Of a stretch of 48,670 nt of DNA, positions 8,929 to 18,295 are shown in pieces. Numbering within the stretch: position 1 is the first letter of the stretch; each line of letters starts with the position of its first letter. The stretch covers positions 1 through 48,670 of the IMG/VR virus record IMGVR_UViG_3300030104_001760; one strand, 5' to 3'. Position numbers and translations under genes: made by a program. Source of the DNA: a virus. The notes under the pieces are model-generated. The model was not told the DNA's origin. It worked only from the letters and a program-made list of their open reading frames with translations, and did not search any database.

Positions 8929-10190
8929 TGAGTTTACCTGATACAAGTTTTTTAAAAGATATACACGCTTACAGAGATAGAAGACGATCAACACAAAAAA
9001 AGAACCAAAAGAAATTATTTTGGGGGCATCTAATGCAAGGTCTTGCAGGGAAAATAAATGACGCTAGAAAAGAAGCTAGAGAAGACTTTAAAACGGAGCA
9101 AGCTAAAGCAGACGCTAACATAAAGTTTTTAGTAGAAAGAGAGGCCGAAAAGGACTCTTTACAGAATATAGCCGAAGGTCTAAAGAATTACGGAGTTTCT
9201 GAAGATGCTATAATGTGGTACGCTAAAGACGGACCAGAATCTTTAAAGTCTATGAATAAGCAAGTTACTAAACTAATTTCTGATGCTACGGCTGTCGGAG
9301 TTGAGCTTGATAATGAAACTATACAAGAGATACTTAATGTGCCTATCGACTTTAAACCAGACGGTAAAACACTAGATACGTTTTTTGATGAGATGTATGG
9401 AGGTTACAAAAACCTTAATAAAGAAGATCCTCCAAAAGACCCTCAAGGGTTTCTTGAGAATTTGCAGTTAGCAGCATCTGGTATAACAGGAGACAGAGCG
9501 TATCAACAAAGAAGGCGTGAAGCATATTATAAGGACTATTCTATAGACGATATTAACAGGATAGCAAGGCAAACAGGTACATCTGATCCTTTTGGCGATG
9601 TATTTTCAGCTTCTTCAGTAGACCTTACTGCCTTTCCTAGAATGTTAGACGATACTGATGTAGGCACATATCAGAGAGGGTTTGACAAAGCTGTAGAAAC
9701 AGCCTTAAAGGATAAAGAGAATAGGTATGAATGGTACGCAAAGAATGTTGATCCTGATGTGACTGATGATATATTTACATCAGGTTCAGTAGCGTGGGGA
9801 GATATGGTAGATCCAAATTCCCAAATATATAAAGCTTACACAGAAGACACGAGAAGAAAGATAGCACCACAATACTTAGCAGACTATAACTTTGATAACG
9901 TTGAGACTAACAGGTTTATACTAGAACAACTTTCTAACATTAAACCTTACGTTATGGACACGACAGGCCCAAGTGGTGATGGTTATAGGTGGAGTAGACA
10001 AGATAATCCTGCTACTGAAGTCGTACCATCAAATGAATTTAAGGATAAGATGGAAGGATTGGATTTAGAGTATAAAAGAAAAGGATACGCTAAAGGAGAT
10101 ATTGTTAGAGTTATTCATCCAGATAAAGGTATCTTATTTATTGAACTTGGAAAAGGGCTTACACCTGATGCGTGGGAGAACTTAACATAA
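8928..10190 (+). CDS. Putative virion structural protein
   Basis: 420 residues, starting within the stop of the preceding gene (TAATG). The first ~75 residues are strongly basic and helical (YRDRRRSTQKKNQKKLFWGH), suggesting nucleic acid or protein contacts. The rest is acidic and soluble with many Asp and Tyr and no membrane segment. I recognise no enzymatic motif. It is flanked by internal virion proteins, and its stop overlaps the next ATG, so it is probably made in step with them. Confidence 0.55.
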   Translation: MSLPDTSFLKDIHAYRDRRRSTQKKNQKKLFWGHLMQGLAGKINDARKEAREDFKTEQAKADANIKFLVEREAEKDSLQNIAEGLKNYGVSEDAIMWYAKDGPESLKSMNKQVTKLISDATAVGVELDNETIQEILNVPIDFKPDGKTLDTFFDEMYGGYKNLNKEDPPKDPQGFLENLQLAASGITGDRAYQQRRREAYYKDYSIDDINRIARQTGTSDPFGDVFSASSVDLTAFPRMLDDTDVGTYQRGFDKAVETALKDKENRYEWYAKNVDPDVTDDIFTSGSVAWGDMVDPNSQIYKAYTEDTRRKIAPQYLADYNFDNVETNRFILEQLSNIKPYVMDTTGPSGDGYRWSRQDNPATEVVPSNEFKDKMEGLDLEYKRKGYAKGDIVRVIHPDKGILFIELGKGLTPDAWENLT

Positions 10191-13100
10191 TGGCTATGTC
10201 AGCACAAGAAGCTTTAAAAATGTGGGGTAGCAATTCACCTGAATCATCTGATGAAAGCGTGAGTATTGCAGACGGAGTAGATATAGGTAATAAGGGTGGA
10301 AGAACACGAGACTATTTAAAGATAGACGATATTGTTAACGATCCCGAAAAAGTTGAAAAAGTAAGACGCTACATGGTTACTACAAAAGGTAAACAGTACG
10401 CAGAAAGACCTGCAGAAGATATGGTGGATGAATGGGTAGAGCATATGCGTTACTTCAATACCAACGAAGTCAGCACAATTAAAGAAGCGATGCGAGTTTC
10501 TAAAATGTCGGACAAGCAAAAAGATGCTACGGCTGACGCTTACAATTTGTATGATGAACTAGGTTATTTTTGGCAGAACGATGGTATTGCAGGAACGGTA
10601 GACGGTTTATGGGATTATATGAAAGCTGTAGCTACATCACCTAGTACATACGTAGGTTTTGGTGTGGCTAAAGGTTTAGGCTTTGGGGCGCAGAAAATGG
10701 GTGTCGCAGCAGTTAGAAGAAAAGCTATGAGAGATGCTGTAAGAAATAAAACTCAAGGGGCATCAACAAAAGAAATAGTAAGAGACATGGCAAAACGCAA
10801 CGCTAAAAAAGATGCGTGGTCTGTTGCGTTAACAACGGGGGCTATTGATGGAGGTATTGCTGCTTATCAAGATAAAACACAACAAGGAGCAGAACTTGAA
10901 GCAGGCTCTCGTGAAGAATATAATCCGTGGCAAACACTAGTATCATCAGCTATGCAAGGGGGTTTGTCTACGCTAGTGACACGACTTGCTCCTGAAGCTT
11001 CTCTAAAAGCAGGTATATCTGGACAAGCACGACAGATGCGTTCTGTACGACACAAAAGGCTGACAATGCAGGAGGGTGTAGATAGGGATAAAGCTTTTGA
11101 AAAAGCAGGAGAACAATTAGCAAAAAACTATAAAGATTTTAGAGAAGGTGCATTAAAAGGTGCGGAGATGCGAAAGCTTCAACCTGATGAATGGAGATCA
11201 AGGTTTCCTGATGATGTGAGAAGACGAGATCTTCCAGAAGGAACTCCCGAAATACCTACTATGAAAGAGAGAAACGCAGCAGTAAAGGCAGAAGAGTCAG
11301 GAAGACCCATTAGAGCATATGAAACACCTTTACCAAAAGAAGTAATAAAAGAAATGCTTGATACTGTTAGAAAAATAGATTTTGATGAGTTAGGAATTAA
11401 CTTTGCGCCTAATATAAATGATTCGGAAAAGTTCGCTATCCTTGTACAAAATCTTAACCCTAAAAAACTTGAAGAGTTTAGAGATATGATATGGGGTGAA
11501 ACAGGTCTTTGGTTGGGCGATATTGCAGATAGGATTCAACTTGGAAGAAATATAGGAAATCAATTACGGTTTTCTGCAAGTGAAGTAGGAACGACTTTAC
11601 AAATGTTTAATGATTCAAGCTCTAGAAGAGTAGTAGACGAGGCTCTCGCTGAAGGTGAACAAGTAGCAGGAAGACACGCACAAGCACTTTTAGAAAGCAG
11701 ACTAGAAAATAAATCATCATTTATGTGGATGAAAGAGGTAGATACAAATCCGGGGCAAAGACTTTCTTACTTGCAAAATATATGGAAAAGACTACTTGTT
11801 TCTACACCGCAAACGACAGCTATCAACGTTATTGGTTGGGGGCAACTGCAGATTGGACATACGTTAGCAGAATTAGTACAAGCAGCACAGTTAGCTGCAT
11901 TAGGAGGAGGACAATTTGTTGTAGGAAGTAAAGGGTATGCACAATCACTACAACAAGCAAAAGCTTTGGGATCGTTGCAATTTGAAAAGTTAAGACGATT
12001 AGTAGACCCATACAGCACAAGAGAGATGTATATGGAAGCTTTGAACGCTAATCCTGCATTAAAAGAAAAACTTTACAATACCACTATGGGTGGTGTTATT
12101 GCCAACGCTGACCGATTTGAATTTGAAAAAGCAGGAAAAGTTTTTAGAGGAACAGAAGCTTATGTTAAAATGTCACAAGACATTTCTATGGTTCGCTTAC
12201 AAGATCAGCTTACTAAATCTCAAGCGTTTATAAATGCGTTAGATAAACACTTACGTCTTGATAAAGGTATGAACCTATCGGAAGCTCTACAAAAAGGAGA
12301 TTTACGAGCGTTAGATGAAGATATTATGTCAAAGGCAGGTGCTGATACATTGGAATCTGTGTTCTCAAAAGACTATAGGGCAAAAGCTAAAATAGGTGAC
12401 AAGAAAGCAGGACAATATTTCTTAGGGCCAATAGGAAAAGCTATTGCAGAAGGTGCTGAAGCACCGGGAAATATAGGTCAACACATGGCTACAGCCATAG
12501 AAGCTATATCTAATAACTCGATGTTAGGTTATTTGCTCCCCTTTGGACGTTTTATGAATAACGTAGTTGCTACATCTTATAAGTGGACTATAGGTGGAGC
12601 GTTAAACGGAACGGCTGCGGTGATGAAGGGGGAAAAAATATCCGCTACCGAAGGTTTTGCTAGAGCTACAGTTGGTATTACAGCCATTGGAGTATTTACG
12701 GATATTGATAAGGAAAAAGAAAAAAGAGGTTTAGCTTGGAATGAGATACAGTTTAATGACGGGTCAATCATAGACGGAACAAACATGTTTCCAATGTCGT
12801 TACTAATGGTAACAGGAAGAATATCAAATAGAATTTCTAACGGACAAACTGTTTCACCTGAACTTTTTGAGGATTTTGGTAAACAAATAGCTATAGGTCA
12901 AGCAGCTAAAGATTTGCAGTTTGGGAATGATATTGCCAAGTTAGGACAAGCGATGAATTTGACAGCCTATGCTGATAAAGGAGAAGGAGGCAGTGTTGCA
13001 GGTTCTGCTTTTGATAATTGGAAGAGGCAAGGAGATTGGGCTAAATCTCTTGGTCAAGGTCTTGCAGACTCAGGAATTGGAAATGTAGTAGCAGGTTTCA

Positions 13101-13792
13101 GCAGACCCATTGATCCTCTTAATAGAATAGTAGGAGTGGCTACAGGAACAGACCTGATGGTAGACAGAAGACTACCTAAAAGTGGTTTTGCTAGATTTGG
13201 TATGCAATCAGGTAGATATGTAGATAATATTTTTGAAGCTCTTTCAGGGGAGGTGTACGGAGAAAGTTTACAAAAAGCTAGTAGACCAGAACAAGAACTC
13301 CGTGATCCTTCCGCTATATCGGGAATGGCAGGCTTTAAAGAGTTACCGCCCAAGACGTATGGGGAAATGGTTTTTGCTATGGTAGATCTACCAAATTGGA
13401 AAACGAATATGTATACGGGTGTGCCAGAGCATGATAGGTTTGTCGATAGAGTTATTACTCCTGCCATAGAAGAAAAAGCACAACTTCTTTTAAAGAACAA
13501 AAGGTTTGTAAATTCTAAAAACTTAGATTGGAAACGTGATCAAGTAGACAAGATGCTTAAATCCGCTAAAGCATCAGTAACCGACTTTTTCTTTAAAGGT
13601 GATCCATCAGGAGAAGGAGGTTTAGCCTACCGAAAAAAGAAACTTGATCGTACTCCTCGCAAATATATGAAAACTGCTAGGCGTATGACGGGGATACAAA
13701 CATCTATCCGTGAGTTAAATGAAGCTGAAATAAAACGGCTTGAAAACACCATAACGATGATACGTCAAGAGCCTAGCATAATCGAGGATTAA
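10190..13792 (+). CDS. Very large internal virion protein
   Basis: The start is ATG 10190, overlapping the upstream stop (TAATG) and giving MAMSAQEALKMWGS. An ATG 18 bases earlier lies inside the previous gene and is less likely. About 1200 residues, mostly helical, with several glycine/alanine-rich weakly hydrophobic stretches, for example around residues 155-175 (FGVAKGLGFGAQ) and 780-830 (LLPFGRFMNNVV and GGALNGTAAVM). These could insert in membranes. Size, location and composition fit the largest core or ejection protein of podoviruses, which helps carry DNA across the cell envelope. No lysozyme motif is seen in it; that motif lies in the 7207-8331 gene. Its last codon overlaps the stop of the convergent methyltransferase gene. 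Confidence 0.65.
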   Translation: MAMSAQEALKMWGSNSPESSDESVSIADGVDIGNKGGRTRDYLKIDDIVNDPEKVEKVRRYMVTTKGKQYAERPAEDMVDEWVEHMRYFNTNEVSTIKEAMRVSKMSDKQKDATADAYNLYDELGYFWQNDGIAGTVDGLWDYMKAVATSPSTYVGFGVAKGLGFGAQKMGVAAVRRKAMRDAVRNKTQGASTKEIVRDMAKRNAKKDAWSVALTTGAIDGGIAAYQDKTQQGAELEAGSREEYNPWQTLVSSAMQGGLSTLVTRLAPEASLKAGISGQARQMRSVRHKRLTMQEGVDRDKAFEKAGEQLAKNYKDFREGALKGAEMRKLQPDEWRSRFPDDVRRRDLPEGTPEIPTMKERNAAVKAEESGRPIRAYETPLPKEVIKEMLDTVRKIDFDELGINFAPNINDSEKFAILVQNLNPKKLEEFRDMIWGETGLWLGDIADRIQLGRNIGNQLRFSASEVGTTLQMFNDSSSRRVVDEALAEGEQVAGRHAQALLESRLENKSSFMWMKEVDTNPGQRLSYLQNIWKRLLVSTPQTTAINVIGWGQLQIGHTLAELVQAAQLAALGGGQFVVGSKGYAQSLQQAKALGSLQFEKLRRLVDPYSTREMYMEALNANPALKEKLYNTTMGGVIANADRFEFEKAGKVFRGTEAYVKMSQDISMVRLQDQLTKSQAFINALDKHLRLDKGMNLSEALQKGDLRALDEDIMSKAGADTLESVFSKDYRAKAKIGDKKAGQYFLGPIGKAIAEGAEAPGNIGQHMATAIEAISNNSMLGYLLPFGRFMNNVVATSYKWTIGGALNGTAAVMKGEKISATEGFARATVGITAIGVFTDIDKEKEKRGLAWNEIQFNDGSIIDGTNMFPMSLLMVTGRISNRISNGQTVSPELFEDFGKQIAIGQAAKDLQFGNDIAKLGQAMNLTAYADKGEGGSVAGSAFDNWKRQGDWAKSLGQGLADSGIGNVVAGFSRPIDPLNRIVGVATGTDLMVDRRLPKSGFARFGMQSGRYVDNIFEALSGEVYGESLQKASRPEQELRDPSAISGMAGFKELPPKTYGEMVFAMVDLPNWKTNMYTGVPEHDRFVDRVITPAIEEKAQLLLKNKRFVNSKNLDWKRDQVDKMLKSAKASVTDFFFKGDPSGEGGLAYRKKKLDRTPRKYMKTARRMTGIQTSIRELNEAEIKRLENTITMIRQEPSIIED

Positions 13793-14319
13793 CGTCCGTA
13801 GAACTGTGTCACTTCTTTATTAGTCGCATCAAATAGATACCAACAACAGTTGTCCTTACCCGTCATCTTGCTATCTGGTATCCACTTCAATCTCCCAACA
13901 CTAACGATCTTCACGAGCCAATCCATATAGGGTTGGCTTTGCTTTGTGTGAGGCCAATCAGCATCGAACAATAGCCAAGTCGGGCATTGTAAAGCAAAGT
14001 GATCTATCATTGGATGCAGTATCTTTCTGTTCCAAGGAGGGTTTGTTATCACAAAGGATTGCCTACCCGTAGGAGGGATGGACACCCGAAACATATCTTT
14101 CTTTTGTATCCAGGATTGTTTAGGCACAATATCGCTGTGCGTCATGCCAACACCTTTGGTGTGTTTCGTTATCCACTTAACTAACGCACCGTCACCTGCA
14201 CAAGGTTCAGTGTAGTAAAACTTTTGTTTCGGTAAATGCGAAACTAAAGGTAAGAACCCTTCTTCAGGTGTAGGGTAGAAGTCACGCTCAATGCGATCAA
14301 AGTTACTTCTCTTGCCCAT
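13789..14319 (-). CDS. DNA adenine methyltransferase-like protein (NPPW)
   Basis: 176 residues. ERDFYPTPEE near residue 11 precedes motif I, EPCAGDGAL (residues 38-46), which binds S-adenosylmethionine, and motif IV NPPW (93-96), typical of N6-adenine methyltransferases. The order is gamma/beta-like, but the protein is short and I see no clear target recognition domain. It could methylate DNA or be a degenerate SAM enzyme. It is the last gene of the leftward module, and its stop codon shares bases with that of the rightward virion gene. Target sequence unknown. Confidence 0.7.
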   Translation of the reverse strand: MGKRSNFDRIERDFYPTPEEGFLPLVSHLPKQKFYYTEPCAGDGALVKWITKHTKGVGMTHSDIVPKQSWIQKKDMFRVSIPPTGRQSFVITNPPWNRKILHPMIDHFALQCPTWLLFDADWPHTKQSQPYMDWLVKIVSVGRLKWIPDSKMTGKDNCCWYLFDATNKEVTQFYGR

Positions 14320-14443
14320 CTTTTGTCTTTCTTTTGATAAACGATGAAGCTTCTTGTTGTAACTTACTTTCTTTTGTTCTCTTTTTGTTCCTGTAGTATT
14401 GCTCGACTTCTTTTTGAAGTTTCTTTTCCAACTTGTCGTTCAT
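14303..14443 (-). CDS. 46-residue basic small protein
   Basis: A short frame from ATG at 14443 to TAA at 14303, bridging the end of the RMF-like gene and the beginning of the methyltransferase gene. The product starts MNDKLEKKLQKEVEQYYRNK and is almost all charged, predicting one long helix. It overlaps the upstream gene by 80 bases and the downstream gene by 17. No strong ribosome site is visible, so translation would rely on coupling. It fills what would otherwise be a gap in a tightly packed module; still tentative. Confidence 0.4.
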   Translation of the reverse strand: MNDKLEKKLQKEVEQYYRNKKRTKESKLQQEASSFIKRKTKDGQEK

Positions 14444-14618
14444 TAGGACGAACTCTTTCTAGCTGTTCAAAATAAGCAGCATTAAAGCCTCGCTCCCATT
14501 CCCGGTAGCTACTCGTTTTTGACTTAAATGGGTTAGGCACGAGGTTCTTATGCCTCGCTTTCCTATCCATTATACCTCTCCGAAATACTGTAAACCCCTT
14601 TTCAAAGGCTTGTGCCAT
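14364..14618 (-). CDS. Ribosome modulation factor-like small protein
   Basis: 84 residues, directly after the RNR gene. The pattern AFEKGFTVFRRG near the start, then NPF and YREWERGFNAAY, resembles ribosome modulation factor proteins (A..G..A...G....NP......W..GF..A), which dimerise 70S ribosomes in stationary-phase bacteria. The C-terminal ~30 residues are a Lys/Arg/Glu tail outside that fold. RMF-like small proteins occur in phage genomes, but a ribosome role here is only suggested by pattern. Confidence 0.45.
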   Translation of the reverse strand: MAQAFEKGFTVFRRGIMDRKARHKNLVPNPFKSKTSSYREWERGFNAAYFEQLERVRPNERQVGKETSKRSRAILQEQKENKRK

Positions 14619-14622
14619 ATAG

Positions 14623-16530
14623 TTATGCTCCTATATCTACTATTTCGCAAACGTCACCAGAACATGCAAACGTTTGATTACCTGCTGTCGTATCTTCTTT
14701 TTCGTAGTCAGCGAGTTTAGACCAATCAATGCTAGTAGGCATTTTATTTCGCATCGAATGATATTCGTCTTCCGTACAATCTTGGTACGGAGCTTGTTGG
14801 TATGTGTGGTCAGAGTGAGGTAAGAATGATACACCTGACATCTCATCAAAGTGTTCAAACACAAATGCCCCGACTTCCATCCACTCGTTATCCTTCACAG
14901 AAATCGTCACAGATGGCTTATGTTCACACCAGTGCCGTTGATATAAAAGCCACATCTCTAGCTGTTGTATAGCCGTTAAATCGTTTCTAACAATGCTTCC
15001 TTTGGGAGACATAACGGGAAAGCTAAATACAGTGGTATCATTAGGTTTACTAGCGTCTGGTTCAGACGGTATGCCTTGATCTACCATAAACTGTGTGAGT
15101 GGGTCTTTGTTATCACCACGTACAGTCCTTATGTAATACTCATTATGTCTAGCGTGTATACCAGATGCACTGTCCACAAGTTGAGACACAGTGCCAGATG
15201 GTTTAACACAGGTTATTGCAGCAGACATAGGTACACCTAACTTCTGTGACCAATTTGCATTAGTCTTAATAGCTACGTTACGCAAATGTTCTAACGCTTG
15301 CTCTAATCCGTTTTTAGTGCCGTTAGTAAGAGGATTATCCATAATACCCGTTAAGGATACACCTAACAATCTTTCCTCTTCTGTATTGTGTGTCCACACT
15401 TTACGTAAGTAGGGGAATTTAGTCAGCGTAGATTGAACTGTACCTAGTATAGTGGCAAGCTCTACTTTTTTAGCTAGTGTGTCTATCGTATCTTCTGCTC
15501 TAACAACAACTTCCGTTAAGTTACAGAATTGGTAAGGGCGCAGTATAATCTCACTGCAAGGGTTAGTGCCAAATTCGTAGTTAGAATCTCTACGCTCATG
15601 CTTCTCCACCTGCCTCTTTGCAGACACCCTATTAAATATACCTCGCTCACCTGATTTAGACTCAACAAGACTTGTCCACTCTCGTAAGAATGTCTCACCG
15701 TCAGGCTTATCGGTATACGCAACAGAGTTGTTTGACAGAGCCATGTGGGGAGCGTCCTGCCACCATTGTCCTGACTTAGCATGTCTCATCCGTATGTCAC
15801 TTAAATTAGATAAACTAATCATAGCGGATCTTCTAACACCACCTACCACAACAATCTCACCTATCTTACACATCAAGGAGTGACAATCGTAGCTAGAAAG
15901 CTTGCGCCCTACATTTGTGCTAAAGAGACTAACCGTGAAGTTGAATAGATCAACGAGAGGTGCAGGTCCGCTTGCTCTACCACCGAATACCTTTAGTCTA
16001 GCACCTGCAGGTCTAACTTTAGAAACATCCCAGGAAGGTATCTCGCCCATGTATAGATGTCCTATTAACTTACGTAGAGCCTTTGACCAACCCTCTTTGC
16101 TATCAGCTACAACTATAGTGGTGTCGCAGGATTCAAGCTCATTAGGTATGTGAGGCAGTTTGCTAACATAGTCTCTCTCAACAGAGAAGCCAACACCCGT
16201 ACCACATAATAGTATATACATAGCCTCATCAAAAGACTTTGGATCGTCTACGGGAAGGTAGCTACAGTTGTAGCCTGCAGTATTGTCTCTGTCCAACGCA
16301 GGTCCTGCAGTCATCAATGCTCTCATGGAGGGCATAACGTCTAGCTTGTGTATAGCATCCCACAACTCTTCAGGTGTATCATAATCCATGTTTGTGCGAC
16401 TAGCTATAAAGTCTACATAACGGGAAACTGTCTCGCTCCAAGTCTCTCGTCTTTGTTCATCATCAAGCCACCTAGCATATCTAGATGTGGCTATAAAGTT
16501 TTGATAGTCTGTCGGTAGTTTCGTATTCAT
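14623..16530 (-). CDS. nrdJ: Class II (adenosylcobalamin-dependent) ribonucleotide reductase
   Basis: Start chosen at ATG 16530 because AGGAGG (16535-16540) lies just upstream; a start at 16557 would sit inside the preceding gene. The 635 residues match monomeric RTPR-type enzymes, which reduce ribonucleotides using B12 and need no oxygen or second subunit. Visible features: C89 (GYNCSYLPV), the radical-site motif FGTNPCSEI with C325 and E327, C336 (YQFCNLTEV) exactly eleven residues later as in the Lactobacillus enzyme (C408/C419), and the C-terminal redox pair C623/C628 in CSGDVC. All key cysteines are present. It supplies dNTPs for the neighbouring replication genes. Very confident. Confidence 0.95.
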   Translation of the reverse strand: MNTKLPTDYQNFIATSRYARWLDDEQRRETWSETVSRYVDFIASRTNMDYDTPEELWDAIHKLDVMPSMRALMTAGPALDRDNTAGYNCSYLPVDDPKSFDEAMYILLCGTGVGFSVERDYVSKLPHIPNELESCDTTIVVADSKEGWSKALRKLIGHLYMGEIPSWDVSKVRPAGARLKVFGGRASGPAPLVDLFNFTVSLFSTNVGRKLSSYDCHSLMCKIGEIVVVGGVRRSAMISLSNLSDIRMRHAKSGQWWQDAPHMALSNNSVAYTDKPDGETFLREWTSLVESKSGERGIFNRVSAKRQVEKHERRDSNYEFGTNPCSEIILRPYQFCNLTEVVVRAEDTIDTLAKKVELATILGTVQSTLTKFPYLRKVWTHNTEEERLLGVSLTGIMDNPLTNGTKNGLEQALEHLRNVAIKTNANWSQKLGVPMSAAITCVKPSGTVSQLVDSASGIHARHNEYYIRTVRGDNKDPLTQFMVDQGIPSEPDASKPNDTTVFSFPVMSPKGSIVRNDLTAIQQLEMWLLYQRHWCEHKPSVTISVKDNEWMEVGAFVFEHFDEMSGVSFLPHSDHTYQQAPYQDCTEDEYHSMRNKMPTSIDWSKLADYEKEDTTAGNQTFACSGDVCEIVDIGA

Positions 16531-16538
16531 TATTCCTC

Positions 16539-17360
16539 CTAAGTTAGTTTTTCCCAAGGTATATCGGGGGTAATCATTTTTTGTTCTTTAATACTAGGTC
16601 TTTCCATATCGTCATTTGCAAGTTTGTTTCCACCGTAAAACAATCTGTTTTCTGCATTAGCTATCATTACATTTCTTCTGGGTACGGCTAAACAAGGTCT
16701 TTCATCGTAACCCATATCTGGTTTGTAGAGAGGTCCGTTCTTGTCGTTGTAGTGCATAAAAACTTGTGCTTGTTGTACGCCTTCATACGCATGTCTCCAA
16801 TGAGTTACATCACAACCTCTGTATATTATAGCATCTCCTTGTTGTAAGGTTATGGGATTGCTTTCATCTTCTCCCATAAAAATATCCCACGGCTTATCTC
16901 CGTTTTCATAACCAAGACACAACGTTACAGAAATTTCACAAGCAGATCTGTCTTTATGCTTTTTTAATTCATTGCCCGTTCTATATATTCTACAATAAGA
17001 ATAGTTTGGGTGTAATTCTTTTTTTAGTATTTTACCTAACGGATCAACCATTCCTCCTAATAATGTTTCAAAAGCAGGATCTGCGTAGCGACAATAACAA
17101 TTAGTACGATTATCGTCCACTTTATCAATCCTTTTTCCAAGAGCAGGGTCAAAGAAGGATATTTTTTCGTTATCTATAGCACCAAAAAAGTTCCTATAAT
17201 CTTCTGCTATCTTATCGTATATAAGATTATTATCCACCAAGTATTTCATAGAGCTTTCTTGCATTACAATGTACTCATACAAAAATTGAGACATCCCTTC
17301 GTTTAAGAATTGTGGTATCTTTACGTATTTATTATTTTCAAATTCTTTTGCATAATCCAT
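16539..17360 (-). CDS. 2OG-Fe(II) oxygenase-like protein
   Basis: 273 residues. The central pattern SYCRIYRTGNELKKHKDRS gives an HxD iron ligand pair (H135, D137). About 50 residues later GDAIIYRGCDVTHWRHAY supplies the distal histidine (H187 or H190). This is the double-stranded beta-helix pattern of 2-oxoglutarate/iron dioxygenases (prolyl hydroxylase-like). The substrate is unknown: nucleic acid, protein and small molecule are all possible. It starts in a TAATG overlap and lies directly upstream of the RNR gene. It is the only one of five such genes in the leftward (early) module. Confidence 0.65.
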   Translation of the reverse strand: MDYAKEFENNKYVKIPQFLNEGMSQFLYEYIVMQESSMKYLVDNNLIYDKIAEDYRNFFGAIDNEKISFFDPALGKRIDKVDDNRTNCYCRYADPAFETLLGGMVDPLGKILKKELHPNYSYCRIYRTGNELKKHKDRSACEISVTLCLGYENGDKPWDIFMGEDESNPITLQQGDAIIYRGCDVTHWRHAYEGVQQAQVFMHYNDKNGPLYKPDMGYDERPCLAVPRRNVMIANAENRLFYGGNKLANDDMERPSIKEQKMITPDIPWEKLT

Positions 17361-17536
17361 TAGGTGTTCTCCATTGAAACTTTTATGTTTTTAATATCCA
17401 TTCCGTCTATATCAAATATTGCGTTCTCAATTAAATCTTGAACAGTTTCTTCATGCCCGTCATCCGCAACAGATAAAACATTTTCTTCTTCATCAACCTG
17501 TAGTGTCATGTGTACCTTAAACCTTATGCTTTTCAT
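17360..17536 (-). CDS. 58-residue acidic small protein
   Basis: A short frame filling the space between the MazG-like and oxygenase genes. ATG at 17536 follows GAGG and overlaps the MazG-like gene by 20 bases; an internal ATG at 17509 is possible. It begins MKSIRFKVHMTLQVDEEENV and contains IENAIFDIDGMDIKNIKV, a beta-alpha-beta pattern seen in small phage proteins of unknown role. The stop TAA overlaps the next ATG (TAATG), good evidence that it is translated. Confidence 0.6.
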   Translation of the reverse strand: MKSIRFKVHMTLQVDEEENVLSVADDGHEETVQDLIENAIFDIDGMDIKNIKVSMENT

Positions 17537-17945
17537 TAACTAAATCCTCTAAATTAGGAGGACGATAGTTAGGACCTTTCATAACTTTACCGTCTTCCCG
17601 ATAAATAGGATTTCCGTCTGCGTCTAGTTTAGACATATTACTTGCGTGAACCCTATTAAATGCAGGTTGCAAAGGCAACCCAAATGCAACAGCTAATCCT
17701 GAAATAACATATTGAAGATCACAAAGTTCCTTTAATAGATTTGCTTTTCGTTCTACGGGAGGTTTTCTGCCTCTAGCTAAATCCAATGAGATAGAACTTA
17801 TCTCTTCCATCAATTCTTGATACTCTTCAGTTATAAGACTTCTCCTTAACTCTAGGTTGTCTACGGTCATCACTTCATCAATAGGATGCCCAAAAGCCTT
17901 GTGAAAATCAATTAGTCTACTCTCTCTGCTTATCGTCATAATCAT
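17517..17945 (-). CDS. MazG-like nucleotide pyrophosphohydrolase
   Basis: 142 residues. The segment ITEEYQELMEEI followed by LLKELCDLQYVI gives the ExxE...ExxD metal-binding pattern of all-alpha NTP pyrophosphatases (MazG/PRA-PH type). The tail FNRVHASNMSK, then DGKVMKGPNYRPPNL, matches phage members of that group. These enzymes hydrolyse nucleoside triphosphates to monophosphates; phage versions may tune (p)ppGpp or dNTP pools. Start is in an ATGA overlap with the upstream gene; ATG 17939 is an alternative. Confidence 0.8.
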   Translation of the reverse strand: MIMTISRESRLIDFHKAFGHPIDEVMTVDNLELRRSLITEEYQELMEEISSISLDLARGRKPPVERKANLLKELCDLQYVISGLAVAFGLPLQPAFNRVHASNMSKLDADGNPIYREDGKVMKGPNYRPPNLEDLVNEKHKV

Positions 17946-18295
17946 TTACCCTTCCTCATATCTACATGAATTACGTTGTCCTCTACTTTAATAATAGGCG
18001 TAAAGGCTACCTCTATTTCTTCCTCTCCGTTATATTCAAAAATAGCGTTTAACTCTCCTCTATCTATTAAGTCATCCCTCTCTCTTTGAGCATGTTTTAA
18101 AAACGAATCATCCTGCTCTAGTAAAGGTATGCAGGACGTTAAAAGTGTTATCATCTCCATCATAATTAGAGCATCTTTTTTATCCCATGTGCTAGAGTTA
18201 AACACAGAACGCACCAAACAGTTGCCTCCCCACTTACCCTTTTTATCTTTTTCAGGAGAAAATATTATAGCAAAATCATTATCATTTATAACCAT
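17942..18295 (-). CDS. Hypothetical protein of replication cluster
   Basis: 117 residues, overlapping the upstream endonuclease gene by 10 bases and the next by ATGA. Beta-rich at both ends with a central helix (ALIMMEMITLLTSCIPLLEQ). No motif recognised. Its coupling between endonuclease I and the MazG-like gene suggests a role in DNA metabolism, by location only. Confidence 0.65.
   Translation of the reverse strand: MVINDNDFAIIFSPEKDKKGKWGGNCLVRSVFNSSTWDKKDALIMMEMITLLTSCIPLLEQDDSFLKHAQRERDDLIDRGELNAIFEYNGEEEIEVAFTPIIKVEDNVIHVDMRKGK

Noticed and set aside
13054-13500. 148-residue minus-strand frame in the large virion gene
   Set aside because: Antisense shadow of the strong rightward frame with no supporting motif or neighbour.
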